A DNA stretch of 64,000 nt from Ananas comosus (GCF_001540865.1 NC_033632.1:30188-94187); one strand, 5' to 3'. Positions 12,800-25,864 are shown, counted from the first letter of the stretch. The notes: generated by a model from the letters alone, not told the origin. Made by a program: numbers and translations.

Positions 12800-15700
12800 A
12801 TGGCGGGGTCGCTCCAGATGCCCTCCTCTCTCTCCCTCCGAAGCGATCGCCGCTCCTCTCCGAGTTCCTCATCCTCATCGCTCTTCGGCCGAAGGATCGG
12901 CTCGATCGCGCATTGCGGCGAGACGAGGAGCAGCCGAAGAAGGACGGATGTCGGCTTCGCCCCGGTTAGGGCCACCATCAACTCTGTTCTCAATGACGTC
13001 GCCAAGGATTTCGTGGTACTCTCACATTTTGCTGCTCTGCCCTGCTCTGCTCGCTCTCGCTCTCGCTCTCGCTCTCGCATCTGAATCTAATCTCAAACCT
13101 CTAACCTCAAACACAAACCCTAAACCTTTATAAATTACGAATGCAGTGCTGTAACTTGTGTTTTGAGTAATGATGACTTAAATTGATGAAATCAGCCGAA
13201 GCGTCCGCTCCGGGCGCCGATGACAGAGAAGCAGCTGGCCGATCCCAAGTCGGTGGCGTCGATCATATTGGGAGGAGGAGCAGGGACTCGCCTCTTCCCT
13301 CTCACCCAGAAGAGGGCCAAACCAGCGGTACTACAATAATATATGCATTTGCATTCGCAACACTAGTAACTCTTTTTTATCTGTTTCTTCTGTTTCTTCT
13401 CGTCTTTCGTTCTCTTGAAGAGAATGCGTTGCTATTTGGAGCACTGTAGCTTCATATGCTGAGAGACTACCTAGGCTTGTCTTGTAACGCATTCAGCTTG
13501 TTTCTCTGTTCAATGGGTCTCGAATTCTTTTGCTCCAAATTAATTTTTTCTTTGTTCATGAAATCGGCAATGGGATGCCTAAGAGATGTCAGCCAGTTGC
13601 TAGTTGTGTTTTGTTGAATTCTGTCTTAATTTGTAAAAGGCGTATGTTCAATTAATTGTCTTTGTTTTATGCTTCTTCTGCTTGCGATCAATAGTTTTCA
13701 GATTCCTACTTCTGGTTTCCAACATCTATAGGGCTAACTCTGTGCTAAATTATGGAATATTTCCCCTAATTCTCTAGATTTTTTGGTGGCTAAACTTCAT
13801 GCAAGTTGAATTAGTTGCCATAATATGGAACTGGTTAATAAGCTGGATATTTTTTTGGTAAGCTTATTATTGCAATTTGCAAGCACAACTAGCAGCTTAT
13901 TGTGTTTTGTTCTGACTCTGCCAGTTCTATCTCGCTCAATTCTCTCTTCTTCTGCTGCTTAAATGTGATTCATAATGTGCAGCCATGTTGTCTAAATATC
14001 TAAATCTTTTTTGCTGAATTTCGTGCATGTCAGGTGCCAATTGGTGGCTGTTACAGGCTTATTGATGTTCCAATGAGCAATTGTATTAACAGCGCAATAA
14101 ATAAGATTTACATTCTGACCCAGTTCAACTCTCAGTCTCTCAATCGCCATCTTGCTCGGACATATGATTTTGCTAATGGCGTGAACTTTGGAGATGGGTT
14201 TGTGGAGGTAAGCTTTTAGTGGAATTTGCAACCATGAATTTTCAACCGTCCTTTATAGGAGATTATAATTTAGGTTTAACACGCTTTCCTGTTTCTTTCT
14301 ACACAGGTACTAGCAGCTACTCAAACACCTGGTGAATTCGGAAAGAGGTGGTTTCAAGGAACTGCCGATGCTGTTAGACAGTTCATATGGATATTTGGGG
14401 TCTCTCATAGTTTACTTTTGTGCTTTCCCAAATTTTGAGTTAGGATGAAAAGCTTATAACGCGTTTTGCATTGTTTACATATTGTGTTTCTTTCCCTTAG
14501 TACTATGGGAATAAAGGTGCCTAGGGATATTCTTATTTATTTTTACCTTATTTATTAGTTTGCAAACTCATCTTTCTTTTCAGAAAAAAAAAAGCAGCAA
14601 AAAATTGTTAATACTAACCTTTTATTTTCGATTGTGAAACAAAATGCACATGTAAGTGTTTTCAAATAATCGACCGCAGCAAAACTAGGATACCTAGGTG
14701 CCTTCTATCGCATGGATTTTTGAGTATAAGTAACCAAAAAAAAAGAAGAAGAGGGAGAGAGAGAGAGAGAGTCGCCACACGAGTACTTTGTTGTTTGCTT
14801 TCTTAGTTTCACCTCATCTTGATTAATTTGTTCGTGGCGCCCTTCACATCTTCCCAACTTACTCTGCTGCAATTCATGCAGGATGCCAAGCTCAGGCATA
14901 TAGAAAACATACTTATTTTATCTGGCGATCATCTATACCGAATGGATTACATGGACTTTGTGCAGGTTTGATTCAAACTTTCTTACTCTATCTTCACATA
15001 TATTTGTGCGTGTTTGTATTCCTTGTCCTTATTTATTAATATATAAGTAACATTTTGCAGAAACATATGGATTCTGGTGCTGATATTTCTGTCTCTTGTG
15101 TCCCCATGGATGACAGGTAGTATTCATTGCCCTATTGAAACACTATTTTTACCCATATATGAAAAAAAAAAATTCCCTTGTTCAATGATATTACTGCTAT
15201 TCAAATCAATGTCATATTTAATTAGCAAGATCTGGAATTATAAGTACATATCTTCAATCCGAAAAAAAAAAACAATGTCAAGCAGCTGGCATATGTTCTT
15301 TTGTCCAGCACCACCACAATTCAACGTTTGGGTTCGCTAAAGTCATTATTGTAGAAGTAGTTGTGCTTGTCGGCTAAATGCACTTTTTCCCCCTCTTCTT
15401 CCCCCTGCAGTCGGGCCTCTGACTTCGGATTGATGAAGATTGACAACGCAGGTCGTATCACTCAGTTTCTTGAAAAGCCCAAAGGCAAAAGTTTAGAGAC
15501 AATGGTATGTACCTTCTCATTGGAGCCAACTGCATGTGGGTTGAAGGTTTTACTAGATGTATCCTAAATTTACATAGAAAAAAGTCCTGCTAGAACTTTC
15601 TTTACGAAGTAGCAAGCTGAAAGCGAATCTTCATTATTGCAGCAAGTGGACACAACAATTTTAGGGTTGTCACCTCAAAATGCACGGAAATACAACTATA

Positions 15701-18700
15701 TTGCATCGATGGGGATATATATTTTCAGGACTGATGTCCTGCTGAGTCTTTTAAGGTACATCTTTACTTATATTTATCAGTAAATAGTGGTGTGTTATTG
15801 TGGCATTCCTAGAATTTGGAATAGTTCTATATATGAGATATGATAAGGCTAAACATGACAACCCGACTATAGTATTTTGAGCGATGGCTAGGCCCAGGAG
15901 GTTAAGAGAGTTAAGCGTGTGAGGGCTAGAGTAGGTTTAGGATGGGTGCCCCCCCCTTGAGAAGCAGAACGTCATATTTAGTATTAAAGACAGCCACTAG
16001 CCGGAAGTGTTAAATAAGTCTTGGCAAGTCAGGATCTGAATGACATGCTAAAATCAGGGTCTGGAAATGACAGGTTAAGCCAGATTTTGAATAACAAGGC
16101 TACCGAGATCAGTCTCACATCATTTGTTGCTTGTGAGTGTCCTCAAGCCTGATGAGGATATCAGGGCTTAAAGGGGAGGAATGTAACACCCCCAGGATTT
16201 GGAATAGTCTTATTGAGATATAATAGGGCTAAATATTTAAACCCGGCTATAGCATTTTGGATGGCAATCAAGCTCAAGAGGTTAAGAGGAATAAGCATGT
16301 TAGAGCCAGAGTAGTTCTAGGATAAGTGATTCCTCTGGGCAGTAGGGCGTCACAGTTATCATTCAACATGTTCATGAACATGAAATTGGTGACAAATATT
16401 TATATTTAGGATTTCCTAACAAGTCCAACATGCTATTCCCCAATTAGGGTATATTTAAGTTGGTTGGAGTTGTGCAGAAGTGCTTGAGTAGAGCTCCGTG
16501 GAAAATCTTGTTGGAGCTGTGCAGGAGTGCTTGAGCAGTGCTCCATGGAAAAACTCGATCAACATTTTTGTTACAATTAGTATAACAACTGTCTATTGCA
16601 GCTAATTGTAAAGCTTCAAATTGGATTTTTTTGCTTTTGATGCCTAGAAGCTTACTTTGGCTTCTCACCAATCCAGTGAGCTCCAAACACTCATTTACAG
16701 CTAGCCTGGCCTTTTCTTCTCAAATGGAACAGTTTCTCTAGAAACAGGACCAAATAGGCAGCCAAGTGTTTTCCCATATATAGTTTATTTTCTCCTTGAA
16801 GCAATCAAAATTTTCATCTAACTATGTATTATGGGATGAATGCCTGCTTCAAGATTGATTCTTAGCTGAACCAGATTCTAATATTTAAATATTGTTTTTT
16901 GGTTCAACTTTAGAAACCGCTATCCAACTGCCAATGATTTTGGATCAGAGATTATTCCCATGGCTTCCAATGACTATAATGTACAGGTACTCATGATCTT
17001 AAAACTTTTTTCCATATGCTGATGCACTATATGTTCTTAAACATTCGGTCAAAATGCTGACTTTGACTGTGTTGTCTATGAATTTGTTTATAAGTAGAGG
17101 GAAGTCTCTAGCTTCAGAAAAAAAAAAATCTTCTATTTCCAAGCTAGGTATTCTTATAATTTTTTAATTAACTCAGTACATTTTAATTTTATAATAGGCT
17201 TATTTATTTGACGGCTACTGGGAGGACATTGGAACAATAAAATCTTTCTTCGATGCAAACCTGGCTCTCACTGATGAGGTTAATATAAAGTTTTATAGAA
17301 TTCTTTTCTAAAATAGAAATGGCAGATCTTTCTTACTTTTGATTCTGTTATGAAGAATCCCAAGTTTCACTTTTATGATCCTTTGAAGCCAATCTTCACA
17401 TCACCTAGGTACTTGCCCCCAACTAAGACAGAGAAGTGCAGGGTAAGGTTCTCTAGCCATATAGTTCTTGTTGATTATTTGTCCTTTATTTCAAAGCTGC
17501 TCTGAAGATGATTACTAACATTCTACAGGTCGTGAAATCTATAATTTCACATGGGTGCTTTTTAATGGAGTGCAGTGTTGAACATTCCATTATTGGTGTC
17601 CGCTCACGGTTAGAATGTGGTGTGAAGCTTGAGGTAATTACTTTGTTAATGGGAGAATCTCTCCAAGATTGTCTTAATAATTTGTCATTTTATATGAACA
17701 ATAGATGCTATCATACTATTTTTCTAGTTTAGTCAGTCTATAGATGACAATTTAAGTGGGTCGAATAATAAATAAGTTTGCTGAGATTCCTTTTCTGCAA
17801 ATTTCAGACTTCGCAGGATTGGATAATTGCATTTGAAAGTAAAATAAGTTTGTGTAGAGCATAAATCTGCGGAACATGGTAATTTTATTGAATTTTTAGA
17901 TGTGATACTATCTATATTTTCATGTTGCCTATTTCATTTGAAATATCAGCAAACACATCTAGATATTCATTTCATGTTCAATCCAACCTCAAGGCAGTCA
18001 ATCGCTCAATTGCTTTAGCTCTACATTCTGATTAGTTTGAGTGTGATGTTGACTTGGTTGATTCTTGTGCTGGTCTTAAATATTTAGAGTAAAAAATTTC
18101 ACATCTGAAGGAACTAATTCTTTATGAGTATCCCTTTAACTATACTAAGAATTGTTCTTATCATTATCTTACCATGCTCGAGCTAAAACCATCTGTTTCT
18201 GAAAGCTGTTTCTAATTGGTAGAACACCATGATGATGGGAGCAGACTATTACCAGACTGAGGCAGAGAGAGCTGCTTGCCTAGCTAAAGGAAAAGTGCCA
18301 GTTGGCGTTGGAGAGAACACCAAGATTCGGTAAGTTTTGTTAGATACTAAGCACAGGATGCGGTTTGAACTAGGCTAGGTATCGCCTTTCCTTTTTTCGG
18401 AATCAATATCACCTTGATATAAATTTTTCCTCAGGAACTGTATCATTGACAAAAATGCAAGGATTGGGAAAAATGTCGTCATCACAAATTCTGACGTGAG
18501 TCACTTCCAACTAATACTACCATTGTTGTTGATATCATATACAATGTAGTGATTAAACCATTAAATTTGAGGCATGTGCATGGACCTCATGAGCCTTGCC
18601 TGACTACTCTCTGCTTTTTGCACCCTCTATATTATCTTTCTTGCGGGCCTTTGCTCACATAATACCTTTGTACATCACTAATTTATAATGAATTGGGTAT

Positions 18701-19280
18701 AACGCCCAGTTTTTACCACTTCAAAAAAAAAACATTAAATTTGAGCTACATGTGTACAATGTTTCTGGTGTCTTTATATTTTAACTGTTTCAATAATAAA
18801 ATGCTGGAAGAACCCAGAAAACATGTATTACTAGCCCTTCGGGGTATGATAGGATATTTGTTTGTTTTATGTGTATAATATTCGCTTTTATATGCCGTAG
18901 TGTATGTGCTCAATGGATGTTTCTGCATTCATCTTATGATATTCTGTAAGGCCAAGTCAGTTTATGGAGTATCTGTAAGGGGTGAGAACTTTTGCAAGAT
19001 TGTGCTCTTTTATATACCTTTTCTTTTAGTAGGGGAATGGTGTTGGCAAAACGATTTCATGAGAGCAGAAATGCCTGCGTTCTCTTTCTGTTTGTATTTA
19101 ATATTTGTGCCATGTTATGTTGTAATAATAAAATAAATAAAATTATTGTTGTTTTCCTAACCTTTCCTGCACACACAGAGTGTGGAAGAGGCCGACAGGC
19201 CGTCAGAAGGTTTCTACATTCGTTCTGGGATCACTGTGGTATTAAAGAACTCTGTCATTCCAGATGGTACAGTTATCTAG
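12800..19280 (+). CDS. Glucose-1-phosphate adenylyltransferase large subunit, chloroplast
   Basis: This subunit takes part in the first committed step of starch synthesis (ATP + glucose-1-phosphate to ADP-glucose + PPi) as the regulatory large subunit of a plastid heterotetramer. Fifteen exons: 12800-13015, 13196-13327, 14034-14207, 14307-14399, 14882-14965, 15061-15116, 15411-15504, 15643-15755, 16914-16986, 17198-17278, 17356-17442, 17529-17633, 18223-18329, 18435-18495 and 19179-19280. Together they encode 525 aa in frame. The N-terminus is Ser/Arg-rich, like a transit peptide. The nucleotidyltransferase signature [14 protein letters not shown] lies at about residues 96-109, [10 protein letters not shown] further on, and the C-terminal left-handed beta-helix segments ([14 protein letters not shown]) follow. 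[12 protein letters not shown] and [18 protein letters not shown] mark the large rather than the small subunit. The exon 4 donor (GTCTCT) is weak. A Cassandra TRIM sits in the intron after exon 8. Confidence 0.96.
15799..16354 (+). mobile_element. Cassandra-type TRIM retrotransposon with 5S rRNA-like LTRs
   Basis: Two LTR-like copies (15799-15976 and 16182-16354) flank a short non-coding interior. Each LTR contains a stretch like the internal promoter of plant 5S rRNA: the left has GTTAAGCGTGTGAGGGCTAG and TAGGATGGGTG, the right a more decayed version. The right LTR starts TGTAACACCC directly after a polypurine tract (AAAGGGGAGGA). A degenerate tRNA-Met-like primer site (TAGTATTAAAGA) follows the left LTR. 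A perfect 5-bp duplication, GTTAT (15794-15798 and 16355-16359), flanks the whole. These are hallmarks of Cassandra, a non-coding TRIM that mobilises with help from other elements. It is inserted in sense orientation in an AGPase intron. Confidence 0.93.
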
Positions 19281-20110
19281 GTATGTTTTATACAGCAAAT
19301 TATCTGTGATTTGCGACGTATTAATCTTAATTAGTCCTTGCAATAATCCATTACCCTGAAGGCTTTGGAAGCATAGTACCTGGTTCTTCTATCATCAATT
19401 TTCAAAATCTCAATGGTTAGAGACTCGAAAAGTTGTTGACTTTTATCACCAAGGCATCTGATTTTGCGGTTCATATGTTGTGACGATCTTTGCTGTTAGT
19501 GATGACATATTGGACAGCTGATCATGATTGCTGTGTAACATAATAACCATTGACCAGCATGCTTCATCCTGCTCTTTGTATAGCTTCTTTTTTTTTTTTT
19601 TTTTCTTTTTTACGGCAAAAGTGATGTGAAGAATAAGAAAGAACAACCCAAATGTGTTGATCTTGTTGCTTTTTATTGTGATACATTTTATTAGTGCTCC
19701 ATGCGTCATTAAGATAAGAATTAGACATGAAAAATTATAGGGGAAAACTACTAAGCAATAAAACTACGTGCTTGTGGTTTAATGGATTTACAGACTATAC
19801 CTAGTAGTTCTATATGCTGTACTTAACTATTCCATGATTACTGTTTCATTGATGGTATAATTAATGACATGGCGAGGATTGTGGCTGTGTTTTGTGCCCT
19901 ACATAATACGAGTTATATGCTATATATTAACTAGAGTTTCTCATGGCATAAAGCAGCAGTAATTGCACGATAGTTAAGCGCAATGAATGAGACCATAGGT
20001 TAGAAAAGTGCAAATGCACTAACTTGCAGAGAGTTTATTTAAACTTCTTTCAAGAAGGAAAAAAACGAGAAAAAGAAACAAAAAAGTATGAATCGTTCTT
20101 TTCCTATGTG
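19281..20110. other. Convergent intergenic spacer (AGPase and mannanase 3' ends)
   Basis: About 830 bp between the two stop codons, presumably containing both 3' UTRs. It is AT-rich with a poly-T run at about 19588-19610. Nothing else was recognised. Confidence 0.6.
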
Positions 20111-21795
20111 TCATCCTCTTGTTTCGGTGGAAATTGCCTGGTGCTTGCCGACAAGGTTCCACAACCTGAGGGATTGGTTAGAGATGATTTTGGAAGTGGA
20201 GGAGTTGAGCGAGAGTATAATCTCGTAGCCATCCTTCAACCCATCCATTCCATCCGTGAGAAGCTGCCAAAAGAGACCACCTGCAAGCGGGCCGCCGTTC
20301 TGGGCGGAGCCATAAATGGAGTCAAATGCGGCTTCAAGCAAAGCATCTCTCTGGGGGACTCCCGATCCGCTGTCCCTCAACGACTTGCCGAACTCGGTGA
20401 AGAGGAGCGGCTTCTTCACGAGTGCGGCCGAGTCTTCGACGTGCGCCTGGGTCCAATCCCGGAGATACCTCAGTTGCTCTTCGTTTGTCCAGTTTGATAG
20501 CCTGCAACAAGCATGTAAATAAGCTACGCCACTAGCTGCATGGCGACTGAGACCTTGTGCGCGCGCACCATAAATTGAGCGAAAGCCGAATGGTCAGGGG
20601 ACAATTTGCTCGGAATGTAAGGTGATAATAATAATAATAATAATAATAATAAAATCTTTAGACACAGAGGAATCATTTTTTCAGTTCCACCGTACGATAG
20701 ATAAGAAACAGGACAACTTTGGTTTTCGTCAAGCTGATCAGAGAACATACCAGATACCGGGATAGGCATGAATGGTGGCGAAATCGATGCCCTGGACCTG
20801 ATTGTTGGGGACAAAATCGGTTCCGAAGACGAGACCGTTAGGGTTGAATTGCTTCCGGAATTGCGAGGATGCACCGTAGAAGCCTTCCATGCCGATCTCA
20901 ACCAAGTGAGCCCGGTCGATTGATTTCACGTAGCCACCCATCTCTGCGATCCACCCCTACACTACACACGTACGTACGTATATGCACACGCATGCTTGTG
21001 CATGCATAATTAATGAACTAATAATTGTTATTCACCTCACCTGGAGCGTAGCACCGGAGAGGTCGTCCTCGCAACGTGGCTCGTTGATGAGCTCCCAGGC
21101 GAGAATGGTGGGGTCGTCCCTGTAGGCTACCCTGCTTATTGTGTTTACCCTCGTCACAACCGTCTGTTTTTGCAAAGACACAAGGGTAATTAATAAGACA
21201 CATCACCACATTAGTTTTTGAACACTTATTATTACATTATTATAGAGATGCACGCAGTTACAAAAAAAAAGAGCAATTAAATTAATTTAATTAATTAATG
21301 CCACGTGTGCGTTAGAGAAGTAAGCAGTTGTAAATCGGATGATCTATTTATTTAAGGATAAATACTTTTTCACTGATTTCATCAATTTTTTTATTTTAAT
21401 ATATTAAAAATTTATATGATGTGTCTAATTAAATTCTCGAGGGCTTGTAAAATTTAGAAATCTTTTTTAGATCTTATAATATTAAAAAATATTTGACTAT
21501 TTTATAAACTGAATCAAATATACTAAGGTTATATACACTGTAATCTTATATTACATTATTGCATTAAACTAAACGCTTTAATACAGTATCGATAGTAATC
21601 TCGTTTAGAAATTCAAAATATCTAGATATGTTGAAATAATCTATAATGTTTATATAACGCGAATTAAATGCGTCCTAAGCATATGAATAGGTATGCTTGG
21701 TCTTATAATACCACAAAGTTGTGTAAAAGATAAAGATTAAATATTTACTTTTATTGTAAGAAATTACTCGTGTACGTTAATTAGGTTGTACTCGA

Positions 21796-21828
<33 letters not shown>

Positions 21829-22744
21829 CATTACCTTTACATGGTTCTTGTAGTAGCCCTTGACAATCTCATTCCTGTAGAAATCGTCATCTGATGTCAC
21901 GTTCTCCCCTCTGTCTCTTGCCCACTCCACGTACTGCGGTCTCCCTCCAAAGTCTTTGTAGTTATTCACCAAGCTCAGTATCAGATATATCCCATGCTTT
22001 CCTGCTTCCGATACTACAAAGTCCAGGCCCTGGAACAGAAAATGGAAAGAAGTGGTTAATTACCAAGTAATTCGAGTCCAAAAAAAAAAAAAGAAAAAAG
22101 AAAAAAGAAAAAAGGAAAACCAGAAGTAAGGTTTTTTTAAAAAAAGAAAAGCAATTCAATTAATTAGACCAAACAAAATGCATATATATATATATATATA
22201 TATAGCATGTGATTAATTGCACGCTTGCTAGCCGGGGAATAATTATGAGTGATCGAAAATTATATATGCACACCTGGAACATGGCCTCATTATAGGAGCC
22301 CGGAGAGTATTGGAGTGGCCAGGCGCCTCCGTCGCTGAAAGCCCAGGTTCTTCCCAAGGTCAGTCCGTGGCCGGCGGCTTGCTCCAACGCGGCCGTCACC
22401 TCTCCCCTCTGCGGGGCGGTGGCGGTGGCGGTGGCGTTGGCGTTGGCGGTGGCCGTGGCGTTGGCGGTGGCGTTGGCGTTGGCCGCCACCAGCATCAACC
22501 AGTAGGCGTTGAATCCGTTGAAGTAGAAGGCGCTCCCGTTCACCACGAACCCCGTTCCCTCCACCCCCACGAATCCGCCGATCACATTAATGTAATTACT
22601 ACTGCTGTTCGCCTCACCCCTACAACCCCTCCCGGCGATCAAGTAGTACTGTACGCTACTCATCATGCCTAACAAGACAGTACAAGCTGAGCAGCTGCCG
22701 CGAATATTGCAGGCCCTAGTACTGCTTCTACACCCCCGCGCCAT
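20111..22744 (-). CDS. Endo-beta-1,4-mannanase, glycoside hydrolase family 5
   Basis: Hydrolyses internal beta-1,4 bonds of mannans in plant cell walls. Five exons on the minus strand: 22274-22744, 21835-22029, 21041-21163, 20751-20956 and 20111-20501, in phase, giving 461 aa. Landmarks are [11 protein letters not shown] (substrate cleft), TWAFSDGG, the acid/base Glu in ELINEPRC (about residue 250), TIHAYPG, and the nucleophile Glu in [10 protein letters not shown] (about residue 368). Both catalytic Glu are present. Two oddities stand out. The N-terminus ([13 protein letters not shown]...) does not look like a clean signal peptide, so the true start may differ. An Ala/Asn/Thr repeat of about 20 residues also interrupts the region just after YWLMLVAA. 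Confidence 0.92.
22409..22492 (-). repeat. Coding minisatellite in mannanase exon 1
   Basis: Repeats of a GGCGGTGGC/GGCGTTGGC hexamer-nonamer type on the plus strand encode an [24 protein letters not shown] tract on the minus strand. The reading frame stays open because all changes are multiples of three. The tract sits between two conserved blocks of the GH5 fold, where family members usually have a short loop. Confidence 0.85.
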
Positions 22745-23388
22745 TATATATATATACTCTCGATTAATTACTTAAGGGCTTGGATTAATTAATGTATATT
22801 CACTCGGATCAATTTGGAAATAACAATATTGTATACGCACCGTGCATGATCAGTCGGCAACTTTAATTGACTACTATGGTGAGCGGCTAATTGGCTTATA
22901 CGCGTGTGCTAATTGTCACACCGCGCGAGTAAGAAATAAAAGTTACCGCTTAATTGCATTATATATGTTTCAGAAATAGTAATTAGAGGGCATTACATAT
23001 ATAGTTAGTTTTTTGATATGGCTCTTAATTTCAGTGATCTACGCAGATCATTCATTTTCTTGTTTGTATATATTTATCAACGGTAACTACTTAATTATGG
23101 CTAAAACAGCAGGGCCAATCCTGTTTTAGACTGATTAATGCATTAATTACCACTATATACTACTTAATTGGTGCACTATATGGTACGCATCAAGTTTATC
23201 CAGTGATTCTGCACATGCACATCGATCGTAGTTAATAGAGCATGCATTAATCTTTCGCATTGAGGCTAGCCACTTAAGCCACCCATCTTTCTGAATGCTG
23301 GTTATTAGCTGTGATATCTAGCATGCTCTTTAATTTCTTTCTCTCCTGCTCGTTTCCTTTTCCCAGATTGATCGGTACGCCATAGTGC

Positions 23389-23477
<89 letters not shown>

Positions 23478-23780
23478 TATTGGCCTAGTTCGATAATGCA
23501 CTTTTGCAGGATTGAGACTCTAACTTGAAATTGATCGCCTACAAACCTAATTGAGGGTAAAGCGAACACGTTCGCGAAGTCGGTTCGGCAATCCGTCGAG
23601 CCTACGCGAAGATATCGCCAAAATGACGTTTTCAGCTTCAAAATGGAATGATAATCGAAATCCGTCGAGCCTAGCTCTATATATAGTATAGATATTATAT
23701 TGTAGATAGTATAGTAGCCTAACTCTATATATAGTATAGATAGTATAGTAGCCTNTATATATATATATATATATATATAT
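22745..23780. other. Mannanase upstream region and long TA microsatellites
   Basis: A short TA run directly upstream of the mannanase start (22745-22757) could serve as a TATA element. Further on there is a perfect TA microsatellite of about 75 bp (23400-23474), then a TATATAGTATAGATA-like degenerate tract that ends at an N (23755). No gene was seen. Confidence 0.6.
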
Positions 23781-24011
23781 AGAATTGTGCTCCTATACTT
23801 TTAAAAGTACCAAGTTATTGGTGCTTATAGATTTTTAGCTATTGGATTAAGAGACATACGGTTAGGATGATGTGGGCCCCCTAGGGTTGAGTGGGTGGTT
23901 GGTTGAATAGTATAATCTAATGGTTAAAAATAATTCGAGGAGTAGATCTAACGATAAAAAACTTACAAGCACCAAGTGCATGGTGCTTTTACAAGCACCA
24001 TAGCTGCACTC
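23781..24011 (+). mobile_element. TA-microsatellite-embedded short element, small family, copy 1
   Basis: About 231 bp, bounded on both sides by TA repeats. It contains CTTTTAAAAGTACCAAG near the left end, ATTGGATTAAGAGAC, GGTTAGGATGATGTGGGCC in the middle, and TACAAGCACCA near the right end. The same layout appears inverted at 25630, diverged at 60473 and truncated at 62941. No coding potential. Confidence 0.7.
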
Positions 24012-24981
24012 TATATATATATATATCATAATACGACGACAGGGCTTAGATATGCCCCCATACGTGTGTACGTAGTATGTACCCCACTGCTCCTGTGGGT
24101 TATGGGTTGCCAAATGCACCTCACCTCTATGCTTTTGTTTTTTGTTATTGAAAAAAAAAAAAAAAAAAGTTGTTTACGAAGATACCCAAACGACTTTTTA
24201 AACCGGAATGAGCTAGCGCTTTAGACATAGCCATTAGCATCACAAAAGCAAATCTTACTAAACAAAGAAAAGAAATAAAAGGTTATAATATTATCTCTGA
24301 TATTCTAGTATATTTCTTTGGAATTAAAATAGTCATTGGCAGTACGTCTACATATGCACCTTTTTTGTAAAAAAAAAAAAAATCCCTCAAAACGGTAGTG
24401 GAATTAGAGATGCATTTTGCCCCAAAATGTCAGTATATACCATCTACTCTAGCTAGCTAATATTATGATTAATTTAGTATATATATATGTAAAGCAATTT
24501 AGTTTCGAAAATGTATTTTACAAGTCGCAGGCATCCCCGGCCCTGGTTTGCCATTCAATTCCAAATGCCACGCGGAAAATTAACTCTCTTCCTGCGACCC
24601 GGCCGTTAAACATAAAGTTGAATTGCTTAAAGGAGCCATTAGTTATAGAGGGAAGAAAAAGGTTGCCTTCAAGTGCACCCCCTATTGTAGCTTATTTAAA
24701 AGTACCACGTACCCCTCCTCTCTCTCAAATTATCTTTACTTGAAGCCTAAAAGCGTTTAATTGAAATTCTATGTAATCCCTTATGATTGTAAAAGGAAAA
24801 GAAAGAAAGGAAGGAAAAAAGAAAAGTAAAAAGATACTACTAGCTAGTTCTGCGGGTGCGCAAATAAAACAACGAAGCTAACGAGTTAAGACAGGAAGAG
24901 GCCAGCACATATATATATATATATATGCAGACAAACTACAGTTGTTGGCCTCCGTCAGAATAACATCCGTCTCCCGATGCA

Positions 24982-25036
<55 letters not shown>
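24012..25036. other. AT-rich intergenic DNA with poly-A and TA tracts
   Basis: Poly-A runs lie at about 24150 and 24369, with TA microsatellites at about 24908-24927 and 24986-25036. No coding segment or RNA gene was recognised. Confidence 0.5.
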
Positions 25037-25039
<3 letters not shown>

Positions 25040-25588
25040 CTAGACTACTATACTATCTATAGTACCGAGCTTCGGTACTATAGTGTTGGTTTTCGATCTT
25101 AGAACGTTCAAATCAACGATCCACACCGTTAAAACTGATCTAGGGTATTTAAAGTTTCTAAAAATAAAATTTTATATTTTTTCGACATAGTTTATTTTAT
25201 GATCAAACTATTTCAAAATTGTCAAATTTCAATGGCTATTATGACGAGTTTGGAGTTTAACAGTGTAGAAGAATCTAAATTTCTTCAAATTTTGATAGAA
25301 AATACTTTAAACTATATAGATTAAGGTTAACATTCTTGATCTTGAATTTAAAAGTCCTAATGCCTCAATTTTAAAGATTTTCATTTCCACGCGCCATTTT
25401 GATATTAATTTATTTACTAAGTAAAGATGGTATATCGAAGAAAACTAAAATTTTTTCTAAGAATTCATATACCCTAGATCATATTTAACTGGTGTGGCAT
25501 GTTTGTTGAACGCCCTAAAGATCGAAAACAAAACGACTATAGTACGGTGAGCTCAGTACTATAGGATAGAATATGTAGCCGTAATTAT
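25037..25588 (+). mobile_element. TA-microsatellite-embedded element, large family, copy 1
   Basis: About 550 bp between two TA tracts. The left end (GAGCTAGACTACTATA, then a hairpin ACCGAGCTTCGGTACTATAG) is mirrored at the right end by CTATAGTACGGTGAGCTCAG...ATAGGATAG. Near the left end GGTTTTCGATCTTAGAACG and TTCAAATCAACGATCC correspond to similarly placed blocks in the copies at 25927 and 62356. Non-coding. Confidence 0.65.
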
Positions 25589-25629
25589 ATAGAGTAATAT
25601 ATATATATATACTATTATATATATTATAT

Positions 25630-25864
25630 GAGTCCGGCTTATATGCTTGTACACGTACAAGCACTTGTGCTTGTAAATTTTTTATCGCTTAAATTCTCTG
25701 TCCTTTGATCATTTTACCGTTAGATTATATATCTATTCAACCAACCACTCCACATAAACCCTTATGAGGCCCATCATCATGCTTAACGCACGATCCTTAA
25801 TCCACAGTGCCGAAAACCTACAAGCACCAATAATTTGGTACTTTAAAAACATAGGAGCAATCAT
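25630..25864 (-). mobile_element. TA-microsatellite-embedded short element, small family, copy 2
   Basis: About 235 bp in the opposite orientation to copy 1, with matching blocks on the minus strand: TACCAAATTATTGGTGCTTG, GATTAAGGATCGTG and ATGATGGGCCTCATAAGGG. It is flanked by TATATTATAT-type repeats on both sides. Confidence 0.65.

Noticed and set aside
15830..16354. Two 5S rRNA pseudogenes in the AGPase intron
   Set aside because: The 5S-like stretches sit at the same place in two LTRs, with a PPT and a 5-bp duplication, so they are parts of one Cassandra element.
23274..23641. Minus-strand frames with long Tyr-Ile repeats
   Set aside because: They are translations of a TA microsatellite, not proteins.
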